DNA of 64,000 nucleotides from Niallia sp. FSL W8-0635 (lineage in GTDB: Bacteria > Bacillota > Bacilli > Bacillales > Cytobacillaceae): contig NZ_JBBOYD010000001.1 of assembly GCF_038007965.1 (NCBI RefSeq), forward strand, positions 4,566,501 through 4,630,500, read 5' to 3'. Below, piece after piece: positions 43,859 through 53,137 of this stretch (position 1 is its first letter; the number at the start of each line of letters is the position of its first letter). The translations under genes and the position numbers were made by a program. The notes under the pieces were generated by a model, which made no database searches, was not told the origin of the DNA, and saw nothing but the letters and a program-made list of their open reading frames with translations.

Positions 43859-44770
43859 ATGGAACTTTTACAGCTTCATTATTTTCGGACAGTAGCAAGG
43901 CTAGAGCATATGACAAAAGCAGCTCAACAGCTTCAGATTGCCCAACCCTCACTCAGCAAAACCATTTCGAGACTAGAAGAAGATTTAGGCACTCCTTTAT
44001 TTAATCGGAAACATAGACAAATCCAACTAAATGAGTTTGGCAAAGTATTTTTAAAACGGGTAGACCGAATTTTTTTGGAGCTAAACGAAGGGAAAAGGGA
44101 GGTTTTGGAGCTATCCAAGCAGCAAGAAAATCAAATTACACTTACTGTTACGATTCCTCGGGTTCTACCTGACCTCTTAAAAGCATTCTTATCCAAAAAT
44201 CCCAATGTTAAATTTCAGCAATTCTTCCTTCAACCTACTTCTTCCATGAAAAAGCAGCTAATCGAAGGAAAAATAGACTATTGCATTTCATCAGCTACTA
44301 TTGATGATCCGGATATCATTTGGGAACCTCTTTTAACAGAAGAAATTTACCTGATTGTTCCCCCTGGCCATCCTTTTTCAGACCGGGACACAATCCAATT
44401 GGCAGAAGCAGAAAATGAGCCATTCATTCATATGCATACCGGCTATGGATTTAGGAATTTAACAGATAAATTTTGCCATGAAGCAGGCTTTGAACCACAT
44501 ATAGCCTTTGAGGGGGATGATTCTACGGTTATAGGAGATTTAGTGAAACAAGGATTAGGCATTGCTTTTGTTCCAGAGATTACATTGCTTCATCAGTCAA
44601 ACCAGTTTCCCCCTAGCCTCTCCATTTCAGAACCGAAATGCCGAAGAACGATTGGAATTGCCTGGTCAAAAAACAGATATTTGTCAGAGACTGCACAGCA
44701 ATTCAGGGAGTTTGTAAAGGATTACTTTACCTTGTTATCTACTAGGCTTAAAAAAAATGACCAGCTATAA
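43859..44770 (+). CDS. LysR-family transcription regulator
   Basis: This 303-residue regulator starts MELLQLHYFRTVARLEHMTK with the HTH AAQQLQIAQPSLSKTISRLE, and has a periplasmic-binding-type effector domain (about 90-300, IYLIVPPGHPFSD, GLGIAFVPE). It is divergent from the YhgE/Pip gene, with a shared palindrome between them. The effector is unknown. Confidence 0.93.
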   Translation: MELLQLHYFRTVARLEHMTKAAQQLQIAQPSLSKTISRLEEDLGTPLFNRKHRQIQLNEFGKVFLKRVDRIFLELNEGKREVLELSKQQENQITLTVTIPRVLPDLLKAFLSKNPNVKFQQFFLQPTSSMKKQLIEGKIDYCISSATIDDPDIIWEPLLTEEIYLIVPPGHPFSDRDTIQLAEAENEPFIHMHTGYGFRNLTDKFCHEAGFEPHIAFEGDDSTVIGDLVKQGLGIAFVPEITLLHQSNQFPPSLSISEPKCRRTIGIAWSKNRYLSETAQQFREFVKDYFTLLSTRLKKNDQL

Positions 44771-44780
44771 AGAATAAGCA

Positions 44781-44816
44781 AAAAAGAGTTAGGAAAATTT
44801 CATCCTAACTCTTTTT
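44781..44816. terminator. Bidirectional terminator between LysR and dbpA
   Basis: A perfect 14-bp stem AAAAAGAGTTAGGA (44781-44794) with its complement (44803-44816), with A- and T-runs on both sides. Confidence 0.92.
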
Positions 44817-44854
44817 ATCAATCCTTGTACGCTATTATTGCATCTATCCGCTTA

Positions 44855-46303
44855 TCAGTTCTTATTTGCCTCATATACCTTCAACTGCTTACCTTTTATG
44901 GTTGTTTTTTTCATTTTATTCAGTACCAAAGGCCCTTTATTATTTAAAATTTCAACATATGAATGAGTATCCATTATTGTAATGATCCCTATATCTTCTG
45001 CTGTCACTCCGTCTATTTTAGCAATTGTTCCAACAAAATCTACAGCTCGAAGCTTCTTTTTCTTACCGCCATTAAAGTATAGCTTCATAATATGCTTGTT
45101 TAATTTTTCATTTTTTGCCTTTTTAATCGTTGGCTCTACGTTCTTCTTTTCCTCAAATTCCGCTTTATTTGCAGAAACCTCTTCTTTGGAAGGAGCTGTT
45201 ATAGCTGGAATTTCAAAACCGATATATTCTTCAATCTCTTTTAAAAACTTGTCTTCAAATGGGGTAACAAATGTGATAGCTTTCCCTTTTTTACCAGCCC
45301 GACCTGTTCTCCCGGTACGATGCACATAGCTTTCCTTTTCTAAAGGAAGATCATAATTAATAACATGGGTGATACTATCAATATCAATACCTCTTGCCGC
45401 TACGTCTGTTGCGATTAAATAGCGGAACTCTCCCCTTTTGAAATCATTCATTACTTCAAGTCTGTCTTCCTGGACCATACCACCGTGAATTTGATCACAG
45501 CTGTACCCTAAATCTAATAACTGATCACATAATGTATCTACTCTATCCTTTGTTCGGCAAAAAATGATACAGCTATCAGGATTTTCCACAATCGTTATAT
45601 CTTGAAGAATAGAGAATTTGTCCTTTTCCTCTACTTTCAGAAGCGAATGATCAATTTTATCCGTTGTGAGTCCCGTTGCTTTTATTTCAATATCAATAGC
45701 TGTCTTCATATAGCGAAGAGATAGGTCTTTAACCGCCTCAGGTAAGGTAGCGGAAAATAGCATCGTCACTCTATTCTTTGGTAATGCCTTTATGATAGCC
45801 TCGACTTGTTCAATAAAGCCCATGTTTAACATTTCGTCTGCTTCATCTATTACAAGGTAGTTAATTTGATCTAAATTCAACGTACCTCTTTCTATATGAT
45901 CTAACACACGTCCTGGTGTCCCTACCACCACATGTGTTTTTTGCTTTAATTCTGTTTTTTGAATGGCAAAAGGCTGTTTTCCATAAATAGCTGCTGCTTT
46001 AATCCGCTTAAATCTCCCAATATTGATAAAATCCTCTTTCACTTGAACAGCAAGCTCTCTTGTTGGGGTCAAAATTAACGCTTGAGGCTTATTTTCTTCC
46101 CACTCCATTAATTCACAAATGGGAATCCCATAAGAAGCTGTCTTTCCACTCCCTGTTTGAGATTTCACTACAAGGTCTATTTTTTCTAACACAAGAGGGA
46201 TTACTTTCCTCTGAACTTCAGTTGGAACTTGATACTCTAAACTATCTAAAGCCTTTACTATTTGATTACTTAAATTAAAATCATGAAAACCTTTTTCACT
46301 CAT
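44855..46303 (-). CDS. dbpA: DEAD-box RNA helicase DbpA
   Basis: This 482-residue helicase has Q motif and [12 protein letters not shown] (I), PTRELAVQV (Ia), TPGRVLDH (Ib), VIDEADEML (II), SATLP (III), HGGM (IV region), DVAARGIDI (V) and [13 protein letters not shown] (VI). A C-terminal RNA-recognition domain (about 405-482, [19 protein letters not shown]) marks it as the DbpA/YxiN type. That domain binds hairpin 92 of 23S rRNA, so the enzyme acts in 50S assembly. The ATG at 46303 is preferred over a GTG one codon earlier. Confidence 0.95.
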   Translation of the reverse strand: MSEKGFHDFNLSNQIVKALDSLEYQVPTEVQRKVIPLVLEKIDLVVKSQTGSGKTASYGIPICELMEWEENKPQALILTPTRELAVQVKEDFINIGRFKRIKAAAIYGKQPFAIQKTELKQKTHVVVGTPGRVLDHIERGTLNLDQINYLVIDEADEMLNMGFIEQVEAIIKALPKNRVTMLFSATLPEAVKDLSLRYMKTAIDIEIKATGLTTDKIDHSLLKVEEKDKFSILQDITIVENPDSCIIFCRTKDRVDTLCDQLLDLGYSCDQIHGGMVQEDRLEVMNDFKRGEFRYLIATDVAARGIDIDSITHVINYDLPLEKESYVHRTGRTGRAGKKGKAITFVTPFEDKFLKEIEEYIGFEIPAITAPSKEEVSANKAEFEEKKNVEPTIKKAKNEKLNKHIMKLYFNGGKKKKLRAVDFVGTIAKIDGVTAEDIGIITIMDTHSYVEILNNKGPLVLNKMKKTTIKGKQLKVYEANKN

Positions 46304-46433
46304 CACAAAGCCTCTTTTATTTTAAATTATTCTTCTTATTATTTCCGTAACATTTATTCCCTTATACAAACTTCTATTATACGCTATCTTTTCTTTGCGC
46401 GCTGACTGCTGCTTCCTTTTAGAACACTTATTG

Positions 46434-46464
46434 TAAAAAAAAGACCTACCCTTTAGGCAAGTCT
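46434..46464 (-). terminator. Terminator overlapping the 3' end of the 63-residue ORF
   Basis: A 9-bp stem (46442-46450 with 46456-46464) ends in T8 on the minus strand. The stop codon TAG (46446-46448) lies inside the right arm of the hairpin. Confidence 0.85.
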
Positions 46465-46637
46465 AATGCTTGATATGCTGATTGATACTTTCCGCCTGCT
46501 GCCACTTCCGAATGATACAAAGCCCTTATAGCTGAACTTTTCTCAAGGTCATGTTCATCCATCAAATCTTTTAAGCGTATTTGTAAGTCTTGGTTATCTT
46601 TGATTAACTTTTTCATTTGTGATTTCATGTATTTCAA
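46446..46637 (-). CDS. Small hypothetical protein, 63 residues
   Basis: This basic, helical 63-residue ORF starts at TTG, 12 bases after AGGAAGG. It reads MKYMKSQMKKLIKDNQDLQI and goes on with heptad-like RLKDLMDEHDLEK, then SSAIRALYHSEVAAGGK. The pattern suggests a coiled coil plus a short domain. The terminator hairpin that closes on its stop codon supports it being a real gene. No family was recognised and no partner gene is clear. Confidence 0.6.
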   Translation of the reverse strand: MKYMKSQMKKLIKDNQDLQIRLKDLMDEHDLEKSSAIRALYHSEVAAGGKYQSAYQALDLPKG

Positions 46638-46805
46638 TTGATATCTAATCCTTCCTAGAGCACAGCTTGCACTTTCACTCTATTATGACATAGAATCCTC
46701 AAATGTAAAAATCACCTTTCACTTATACTTAATTCACCAATCTACCCTAAATTGCTATTGTCTGGTGAAAATCAGCTAGGCGTTCCCACCTAAATGGCTT
46801 TTTCT

Positions 46806-48200
46806 TTACTCTTTTTGCCATTGCTGCCGCCATTCCTCGACCTGTGCATTAATTTCTTCTGCTACTTGCTCTCTTTCCGACACCTTTGCTTCCTTTATTT
46901 CTTCAAAGTGTTTATTACGTAAATCATGTTGCTCTTCCGCTATATCCAGGACTTGCTTCTCCACATCATCGGTAATCAACTTTTCATTATCTAGATAGTA
47001 GACAGCATTTTTGATTCTATTTAATTCTGCATCAGAGACAGTATATAAAGGATTATAAATCTGATTCATTCGCTCCATTGCATCAGTCATTTGCTGTAAT
47101 GTTACCCCTTGTGTCCAAACAATCTGACCTATGGTAGGCTGCCACTTTTTCGTAATTTGAACCTCGAGGTCAGCAGGATCATCTACTGTGACATACTCTC
47201 CTCCACCAGAATCGGCTACTTGTTTTAGCTGTTGCTGTCCTTCATTATCTACATCAAATCCAATAATATTCACCTTCGCTTTAACATTTTGACTTTGGAG
47301 CTGCTTAGCTGCAGCGACAGGGTCTCCATCACAGGTTTCCACTCCATCACTCACCATATAAACCAGATTTGAATAGTCATCTGAAGGATAATCCTGTAGA
47401 ATTTCTTCCGCCTTTTTTATTGCCCCAGCTAAAGGAGTCCAGCCACTTGCTTGGAAGGAATTTAATGAATTTGTAAAGTTTTCAGCTTTAAAGGCTGATA
47501 GCGGATAGACAGATTCCACGGATGAACAGGATTTTTCCTTATCCGAATCAGCCGATGAACCAACATGACCATAAGCGATTAGCGAAACATTAGCATCACT
47601 AGGAATTTGTTCCATAAACCTGCTTATTGCTGCTTTCGCAAGCTCCATTTTTGTTTTCCCTTCCTTTACTCCATTCATACTTCCACTTGCATCCATTAAC
47701 ACCAACACATTCATTTTCTTTTGTTTTGTAGTTACCTCATCCTCGCCATTTGGCAATTCTGGCATCACAAACCCATGCTCATATGTATTTAATTGCTCAT
47801 AGTACTTTTTGTAATTTCCTGACCCAAGCAAATAAACAAGATAATCATAAATCTCATCACTGCTTAAGTTTGTATGCTCTGTAAAATATGCCTGGAGCTC
47901 CTTCTCTACAATGGGATTGAACGTTTGCTCTAGAAAGTCCCGGTATTGTTGACTGTCCCATCCTCCTAATGTTTCCAACTGCTGGTCCATATGTGCCTCA
48001 ATCAACACACCAGCTTTTTGTTCAATTATTTCTTCCACTGTCCTCGCAGCAGCTGGAATCTTTTCCTCCACCTCTTCCTCTGTTGTCGCGTTTTTAACAG
48101 GCTTTGGATTGTCCTTATTCGTTTCATCCTTTGCACAAGCTACAATTACGAATAAGGACAGAGTGCATATTAGTATTGCAGACCTTTTAAAAACTTTCAT
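46806..48200 (-). CDS. VWA-domain lipoprotein
   Basis: This 464-residue protein has a lipoprotein signal (MKVFKRSAILICTLSLFVIV and then the lipobox Cys). A von Willebrand A domain (about 160-370) follows with the MIDAS motif DASGSMNG, a downstream T (SGWTPLAG) and D (SDGVETCDG). A helical C-terminal tail ends in E/Q-rich sequence. VWA lipoproteins bind metal-dependent protein partners outside the cell; the partner is unknown. The ATG at 48200 follows GAAGGAGGGG. An upstream in-frame extension has no ribosome binding site. It stands alone between dbpA and the lysine transporter genes. Confidence 0.9.
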   Translation of the reverse strand: MKVFKRSAILICTLSLFVIVACAKDETNKDNPKPVKNATTEEEVEEKIPAAARTVEEIIEQKAGVLIEAHMDQQLETLGGWDSQQYRDFLEQTFNPIVEKELQAYFTEHTNLSSDEIYDYLVYLLGSGNYKKYYEQLNTYEHGFVMPELPNGEDEVTTKQKKMNVLVLMDASGSMNGVKEGKTKMELAKAAISRFMEQIPSDANVSLIAYGHVGSSADSDKEKSCSSVESVYPLSAFKAENFTNSLNSFQASGWTPLAGAIKKAEEILQDYPSDDYSNLVYMVSDGVETCDGDPVAAAKQLQSQNVKAKVNIIGFDVDNEGQQQLKQVADSGGGEYVTVDDPADLEVQITKKWQPTIGQIVWTQGVTLQQMTDAMERMNQIYNPLYTVSDAELNRIKNAVYYLDNEKLITDDVEKQVLDIAEEQHDLRNKHFEEIKEAKVSEREQVAEEINAQVEEWRQQWQKE

Positions 48201-48422
48201 TTCTTCCCCTCCTTCTAGAAAAGTACCATTATTTTGTATACGCTTGGAGGGATGATTGGTTTCTAAGGCTTTGGACATAATTTGTCTTTTGGCATTTAGG
48301 TGCATATTCCCATCTCACTAATTCTTGTTAGATAGAAAAAGATGATCTCTACACAGGATGAGATCATCTTTTATGAGAAAATATTTTTTGTTTTATACTA
48401 ACCAAATATTTGACTACCCTTT

Positions 48423-49169
48423 TTAGGATGGTTGTGTTACTAACGTACGCTTTAAAAATTCCCTCGTACGAATTTGTGTCGGGTTATGGAAAATTTGGTC
48501 TGGAGTTCCTTCTTCCGCAATAACTCCTTTGTCCATAAAGATAACCCGATCAGATACTTCCTTCGCAAATTCCATTTCATGTGTTACGATAATCATCGTT
48601 TGACCGGAATTCGCTAGGTCTTTCATGACTTTTAGTACTTCTCCCACCATTTCTGGATCAAGAGCGGAAGTAGGCTCATCAAACAACATGACATCTGGAC
48701 TCATCGATAGGGCTCTCGCAATTGCAACACGCTGCTTTTGACCACCAGATAGCTGCTTTGGCTTTGCATTAATATACTTATCCATCCCAACAACTTTTAA
48801 GTAATGCATGGCCATCTTTTCTGCCTCTTCTTTGGATCGTTTTAACACCTTTACCTGTCCCACTACACAATTTTTAAGGACATTGTGATTATTAAACAAG
48901 TTAAATTGTTGAAATACCATCCCTAGATGCTTTCGATAATCTGCAACATTAAGATTGTTATCCAATATATTTTCAGCATGGTAAAATATTTGTCCACCGC
49001 TTGCCTTTTCTAATAAATTTATACAACGAAGAAGCGTAGATTTACCAGATCCAGAGGAACCAATGATGGAAACAACTTCTCCTTTATTTACTGAGAAATT
49101 AATGTCTCTAAGTACTTCATGCGTTCCATAGGATTTGTTCAGATGCTGAATATTAATGATCTGTTCCAT
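48423..49169 (-). CDS. Amino-acid ABC transporter ATPase (lysine system)
   Basis: This 248-residue ATPase has Walker [10 protein letters not shown], signature [14 protein letters not shown], Walker [16 protein letters not shown] and switch VTHEMEFA, all as in the polar amino-acid family (GlnQ/ArtM). It is the last gene of the three-gene operon controlled by the lysine riboswitch, and energises the permease encoded 19 nt upstream. Confidence 0.94.
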   Translation of the reverse strand: MEQIINIQHLNKSYGTHEVLRDINFSVNKGEVVSIIGSSGSGKSTLLRCINLLEKASGGQIFYHAENILDNNLNVADYRKHLGMVFQQFNLFNNHNVLKNCVVGQVKVLKRSKEEAEKMAMHYLKVVGMDKYINAKPKQLSGGQKQRVAIARALSMSPDVMLFDEPTSALDPEMVGEVLKVMKDLANSGQTMIIVTHEMEFAKEVSDRVIFMDKGVIAEEGTPDQIFHNPTQIRTREFLKRTLVTQPS

Positions 49170-49188
49170 ATTTCTTCACCTTCTTCCA

Positions 49189-49932
49189 TTATTTTTTATC
49201 TAATTCTAGCTGTGTATCATTTCCGATGATCGTATAATTATCTGATCCATCTAATTTTTTCTCCATATACAGCAATATTCTCGTTACAATAAAAGTCATC
49301 ACGAAATAAATCATACAAGCTACAAAAAACGATTCAAAATATCTAAAGTTATTTCCTGAAATTGATTTTGTTACAAAATATAATTCCGTAACGGAAATTA
49401 CATTTAATACAGATGTATCTTTAATATTAATGACGAATTGATTTCCCGTTGCTGGCAAGATATTTCGAATAACCTGTGGTAACACAACATTCCACATCGT
49501 TTGTATATGATTCATTCCAATTGCATGAGCCGCTTCAAACTGTCCCTTATCAACGGAAACAATCCCACCGCGAACAATTTCTGCCATATATGCTCCTGTA
49601 TTAATGGATACTACAATAATGGCCGCAGTGAGAACATCCATATTTATACCAAATGCTAGTGCGGAACCATAAAAGATAACCATCGCTTGGACAATCATCG
49701 GTGTTCCACGGAAAAATTCAATATAGATAGACAGAATTATATTGATTACTTTTAAAATGACTTTTTTTACTGCTCGTTCCGGTGTCGGGATGGTGCGAAT
49801 AACACCGGCAACCAATCCAATTGCTGCTCCAATAATGGTTCCGATTAGCGCAATTAAAAGCGTTACGCCAGCACCACGAAGAAACATAGGCCAGTTCTCT
49901 GAAATTATTTTAATGATCCACTCAAGACTCAT
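49189..49932 (-). CDS. Amino-acid ABC transporter permease (lysine system)
   Basis: This 247-residue protein has five or so TM segments. The HisM/GlnP family signature is visible: YIEFFRGTPMIVQAMVIFYG and the EAA loop GQFEAAHAIGMNHIQTMWNV, LPQVIRNILPATGNQFV. It forms the membrane channel of the importer between the binding protein and ATPase genes. Confidence 0.94.
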   Translation of the reverse strand: MSLEWIIKIISENWPMFLRGAGVTLLIALIGTIIGAAIGLVAGVIRTIPTPERAVKKVILKVINIILSIYIEFFRGTPMIVQAMVIFYGSALAFGINMDVLTAAIIVVSINTGAYMAEIVRGGIVSVDKGQFEAAHAIGMNHIQTMWNVVLPQVIRNILPATGNQFVINIKDTSVLNVISVTELYFVTKSISGNNFRYFESFFVACMIYFVMTFIVTRILLYMEKKLDGSDNYTIIGNDTQLELDKK

Positions 49933-49997
49933 CTTTTCTCCTCACTTACTTGATAAAACCGGCTGTATATAGACATACAGCCGGTTTTTATCCTTTT

Positions 49998-50834
49998 TTA
50001 TTCTGCTGCAGGTTGATTATTAATAGCATTATCCATCATGCTAGTACGTTCTTCTTCTGGAATATCTGCTAAGACTTTATTAATCTTCTCTGTTAAGTCA
50101 CTGCCCTTTTGAAGACCAACAGCGGTAGTTGTCTCCTCTTCTGAAGTTTTAAATCCATCATTAAATTCAATCATTACAAACTTATCATTTGCAGTTGAAG
50201 CACTAACCCCTTCAGGACGTTCAGACACATATCCATCAATAACTCCTGATTCTAGTGCTACTCTCATTGCAGGGAAGTTATCCATTGCCGTCTTTTTTTC
50301 TACACCATTAATTTGATCAATAACAGAATAATGGAATGTATTCAACTGAGCTGTAATTTTTGCCCCTTTAAAATCCTGGATAGATGTAGCATTTTCAAAC
50401 TTACTACCTCTTTTTACTACCATTACTAAATTTGATGTATAGTAATTATCTGAAAAATCTATTGTTTCTTTTCTTTTTTCCGTTGGTGACATCCCAGCGA
50501 TGATAGCATCAATTTTTCCTGAAACTAATCCTGGTACTAAACCATCCCACTCCGTTTTTACTATGACTAATTCTTTTCCTAAACCTTCTGCTACTTTTTT
50601 AGCAATCTCTACATCATAGCCCCCAGCATATTCTGAAGAGCCTTTAATTTTCACAGCACCATTGGAATCATCATTTTGCGTCCAGTTAAACGGGGCATAT
50701 CCTGCCTCCATCCCTACTTCAAATGTATTATCCTCTTTCGAACCAGAAGCTGAATCGCTGCTTGACCCACATCCAGCTAATAAAAGCATTGCTGATACTA
50801 GTAAAACTATAAATAATGTGAACTTGTTTCTCAT
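49998..50834 (-). CDS. Amino-acid-binding lipoprotein (lysine system)
   Basis: This 278-residue protein has a lipobox LLAGC and the family 3 binding-protein pattern: FEVGMEAGYAPFNWTQ, YDVEIAKKVAEGLGKE, DAIIAGMSPTEKRKETIDFS. The ligand family is polar amino acids, and the lysine riboswitch in its leader makes lysine the expected substrate. It is the first gene of the three-gene importer operon. Confidence 0.94.
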   Translation of the reverse strand: MRNKFTLFIVLLVSAMLLLAGCGSSSDSASGSKEDNTFEVGMEAGYAPFNWTQNDDSNGAVKIKGSSEYAGGYDVEIAKKVAEGLGKELVIVKTEWDGLVPGLVSGKIDAIIAGMSPTEKRKETIDFSDNYYTSNLVMVVKRGSKFENATSIQDFKGAKITAQLNTFHYSVIDQINGVEKKTAMDNFPAMRVALESGVIDGYVSERPEGVSASTANDKFVMIEFNDGFKTSEEETTTAVGLQKGSDLTEKINKVLADIPEEERTSMMDNAINNQPAAE

Positions 50835-50870
50835 GATGTCTTTCCTCCTGTTTTTCTATTATTCTACTAA

Positions 50871-50903
50871 AACAAAAAAACGACCTGAGATAAACTCAGG
50901 TCG
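50871..50903 (-). terminator. Lysine-riboswitch-controlled terminator
   Basis: A 9-bp stem (50881-50889 with 50895-50903) is followed by a T7 run on the minus strand, just upstream of the binding protein gene. With lysine bound the terminator should form and shut off the importer. Confidence 0.9.
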
Positions 50904-50945
50904 TAGTATATGCGATAGCCCTAAAGTCCTCTCTTTTATCCCAAA

Positions 50946-51120
50946 TGAGATAGCACAACTCAATAAACTAGGCGTTTATTGAGACAGTCCTGCAGCTCTT
51001 AACTACAGACCCAGCATGTAATACCGAGAATATTACAAACTTCGGCGACATTTCCTTCTCCTTAGTATCAAAGCTTCTCAAACTCCACTAAAGACTGTTA
51101 AATATCGCGCCTCTACCTCA
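50946..51120 (-). promoter_or_regulatory. Lysine riboswitch (L-box)
   Basis: On the minus strand the leader carries the L-box core: AGAGGCGCGATATTTAACAG, then GGAAATGTCGCCGAAG, then ATGCTGGGTCTG, then GCTGCAGGACTGTC. P1 pairs TGAGGTAG (51113-51120) with CTATCTCA (50946-50953). This establishes lysine as the signal and as the likely cargo of the downstream ABC importer. Confidence 0.94.
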
Positions 51121-51156
51121 CTGTAAAAAAAGTGAGGTCTTATTCAATTAGTTTTA

Positions 51157-51186
51157 ATAGTACCGTATTTTGTCGATATTCGTCAA
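51157..51186 (-). promoter_or_regulatory. Promoter of the lysine importer operon
   Basis: Minus-strand -35 TTGACG (51181-51186), 18-nt spacer and -10 TACTAT (51157-51162) precede the L-box by a few tens of bases. Confidence 0.7.
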
Positions 51187-51246
51187 CTTGTTTTTTGATA
51201 TATATATTTCTTATGAATTTTTAGTGAACCTTTCCTCTTTTTTCAA

Positions 51247-51288
51247 TGTAAAAAGGGATTGACCACTTATTTATGTTCAATCCCTTTT
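51247..51288 (-). terminator. Terminator of the metPS-type operon
   Basis: A perfect 12-bp stem (51251-51262 with 51277-51288) with T5 on the minus strand. Confidence 0.85.
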
Positions 51289-51293
51289 GATTA

Positions 51294-51401
51294 TTATTTA
51301 GCTTTTTTAGAAACTCTTACTACATTAAAGATACTGGCTGCTAAGCCGCCCCATAGGATGACCATTCCAACTATCATCATGGTTATCGCGCTACCTGACA
51401 T
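51294..51401 (-). CDS. MetS-like small subunit of an NSS transporter
   Basis: This 35-residue single-TM protein reads MSGSAITMMIVGMVILWGG and ends RVSKKAK. It matches the methionine/alanine import small subunit family (MetS of Corynebacterium, and its relatives), a helper that is needed for MetP activity. Its AAGGAGG site lies at the end of the upstream transporter gene, so the two are translationally coupled. It is too short for many gene callers. Confidence 0.9.
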   Translation of the reverse strand: MSGSAITMMIVGMVILWGGLAASIFNVVRVSKKAK

Positions 51402-51402
51402 T

Positions 51403-52905
51403 TTAAACAACCTCCTTATTCTTAGCTAGAGCATTAGTTTTCCATTTTTTGAAGGATAATAGAACCCCGATAATAATGCTCAAAGCAACTACAAGTACAC
51501 CTGCATACAAAATTAATTTTGTGGGATATTCTCCGTAATTTTCCTTTAGGTTCTGGCGAATGTTGTCTACCATCATGTAAAGAAGAACAAGAGGAGTTAC
51601 AACACTTAAGCAGAACTTCCACCATGCACCGATACGTATATCAGAAATAGCATTCGTATGAGACTGTAGTCCATTTAATCCTTTAAATAACCATGCAATC
51701 AAGATGACTTCTACTAATCCAGCAGTAACAATTCCAAAATTATTTATGAAGTAGTCAACCACATCAAGTAAATATAATCCGCCATTTGTTGCAAAAAGCA
51801 AAGAGATTACAGTTGCTACTAGCCCACTTGTTAGTACCGCTTTTGTCCGTGATACATTGAACTTCTCCTGAACTCCTGCAATAAAGGTCTCCACGATAGA
51901 AATAAGTGATGTCATACCTGCAAAAACAAGAGAAAGGAAGAATAATACCCCAAATAGACCATTCATTCCAGGGAACTCATTGATGATACTAGGGAAGACT
52001 ACAAATGCTAATCCGATCCCACTACTTACTACTTCTTCAACAGCAACACCTTGTTGGTTTGCCATAAAGCCTAGTGCAGCAAACACACCAATACCTGCCA
52101 ATAATTCAAATCCAGAATTTGCAAATGCAGTAATAAAAGCATTATTATTAATATCCGATTTTTTCGGTAGATAGCTAGAATAAGTGATCATAATAGCAAA
52201 TCCAATCGATAAAGAGAAGAAAATTTGCCCATATGCTGCAATCCATACCTTGCCGTCAAGAATCATTTCCCAGTTTGGCTTGAAAAATGCATTTAATCCT
52301 TGCGTCGCTCCCTCAAGAGTTAAAGCACGAATTACGATTACTAAAAACATAACAATAAGGATAGGAAGGAAAATCTTATTTAATCTTTCAATCCCTTTTG
52401 AAACTCCACGATATAAAACAAAGAGAGCAACTGCCCATACACAAAGTACTGGAAGAACAATACCAGGAACTAGTCCACCTATTGTACCAGGTTCATCCGC
52501 TATCTTTAAAACACTATTAAAAAAGAAACTTTCAGGGTCTGAACCCCATTGTGTCCCAAATGAATATATCGTAAATTTAATAGCCCATGCGACAATGACT
52601 GCATAATAAGTACAGATGACAAAAGCAATTAATAATTGCCACCAGCCAAGCCATTCTGCTTTTTTATTTAAACGGAATAATGATAGTGGTGCTGAACCAC
52701 GATATTTTTGACCGATTGTGAATTCTAAAATCAATATTGGAATACCAGCTGTTATAATTGCAAATAAATAAGGCAAGAAAAAAGCTCCGCCACCGTTTTC
52801 ATATGCAACTGCTGGAAACCTCCAAATATTTCCTAAACCAACCGCAGACCCTACGGCTGCTAAGATAAAGCCATACCGTGATCCCCATTGTTGACGTTGT
52901 TCCAT
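51403..52905 (-). CDS. NSS-family sodium:amino-acid symporter (MetP-like)
   Basis: This 500-residue protein has eleven to twelve TM segments and the neurotransmitter:sodium symporter start WGSRYGFILAAVGSAVGLGN and IWRFPAVAYENGGGAFFLPY. Its association with the MetS-like small subunit suggests import of methionine or alanine with sodium. GGAGG precedes the ATG. The operon ends at a terminator. Confidence 0.94.
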   Translation of the reverse strand: MEQRQQWGSRYGFILAAVGSAVGLGNIWRFPAVAYENGGGAFFLPYLFAIITAGIPILILEFTIGQKYRGSAPLSLFRLNKKAEWLGWWQLLIAFVICTYYAVIVAWAIKFTIYSFGTQWGSDPESFFFNSVLKIADEPGTIGGLVPGIVLPVLCVWAVALFVLYRGVSKGIERLNKIFLPILIVMFLVIVIRALTLEGATQGLNAFFKPNWEMILDGKVWIAAYGQIFFSLSIGFAIMITYSSYLPKKSDINNNAFITAFANSGFELLAGIGVFAALGFMANQQGVAVEEVVSSGIGLAFVVFPSIINEFPGMNGLFGVLFFLSLVFAGMTSLISIVETFIAGVQEKFNVSRTKAVLTSGLVATVISLLFATNGGLYLLDVVDYFINNFGIVTAGLVEVILIAWLFKGLNGLQSHTNAISDIRIGAWWKFCLSVVTPLVLLYMMVDNIRQNLKENYGEYPTKLILYAGVLVVALSIIIGVLLSFKKWKTNALAKNKEVV

Positions 52906-53087
52906 AAGATGACCTCCGATTAATCACTGTTTTAAAAAGATTCAGATAATTTTTCACATTCTATTAATATATCATTATTTTTTGAAATGTCAAACTATTT
53001 ATTGGGTTTTTTGTCGATTTTTGTTTTTAGTTTTTATAGATTACATTTCTTCTATGTTTTTTATGAAACATTCTTTTTTCTCCTAGC

Positions 53088-53127
53088 AAAAAAGGAAGAA
53101 GCGAGGTTGTCCTCCTTCTTCCTTTTT
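53088..53127. terminator. Terminator of the ParMR-like operon
   Basis: A 17-bp stem with one bulge (53088-53106 with 53111-53127), flanked by A- and T-runs, so it can act in both directions. Confidence 0.88.
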
Positions 53128-53137
53128 CCTATTTGTA

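Noticed and set aside
44982..45329. Plus-strand frame of 115 codons in dbpA
   Set aside because: Antisense shadow of the helicase gene; no ribosome binding site or domain.
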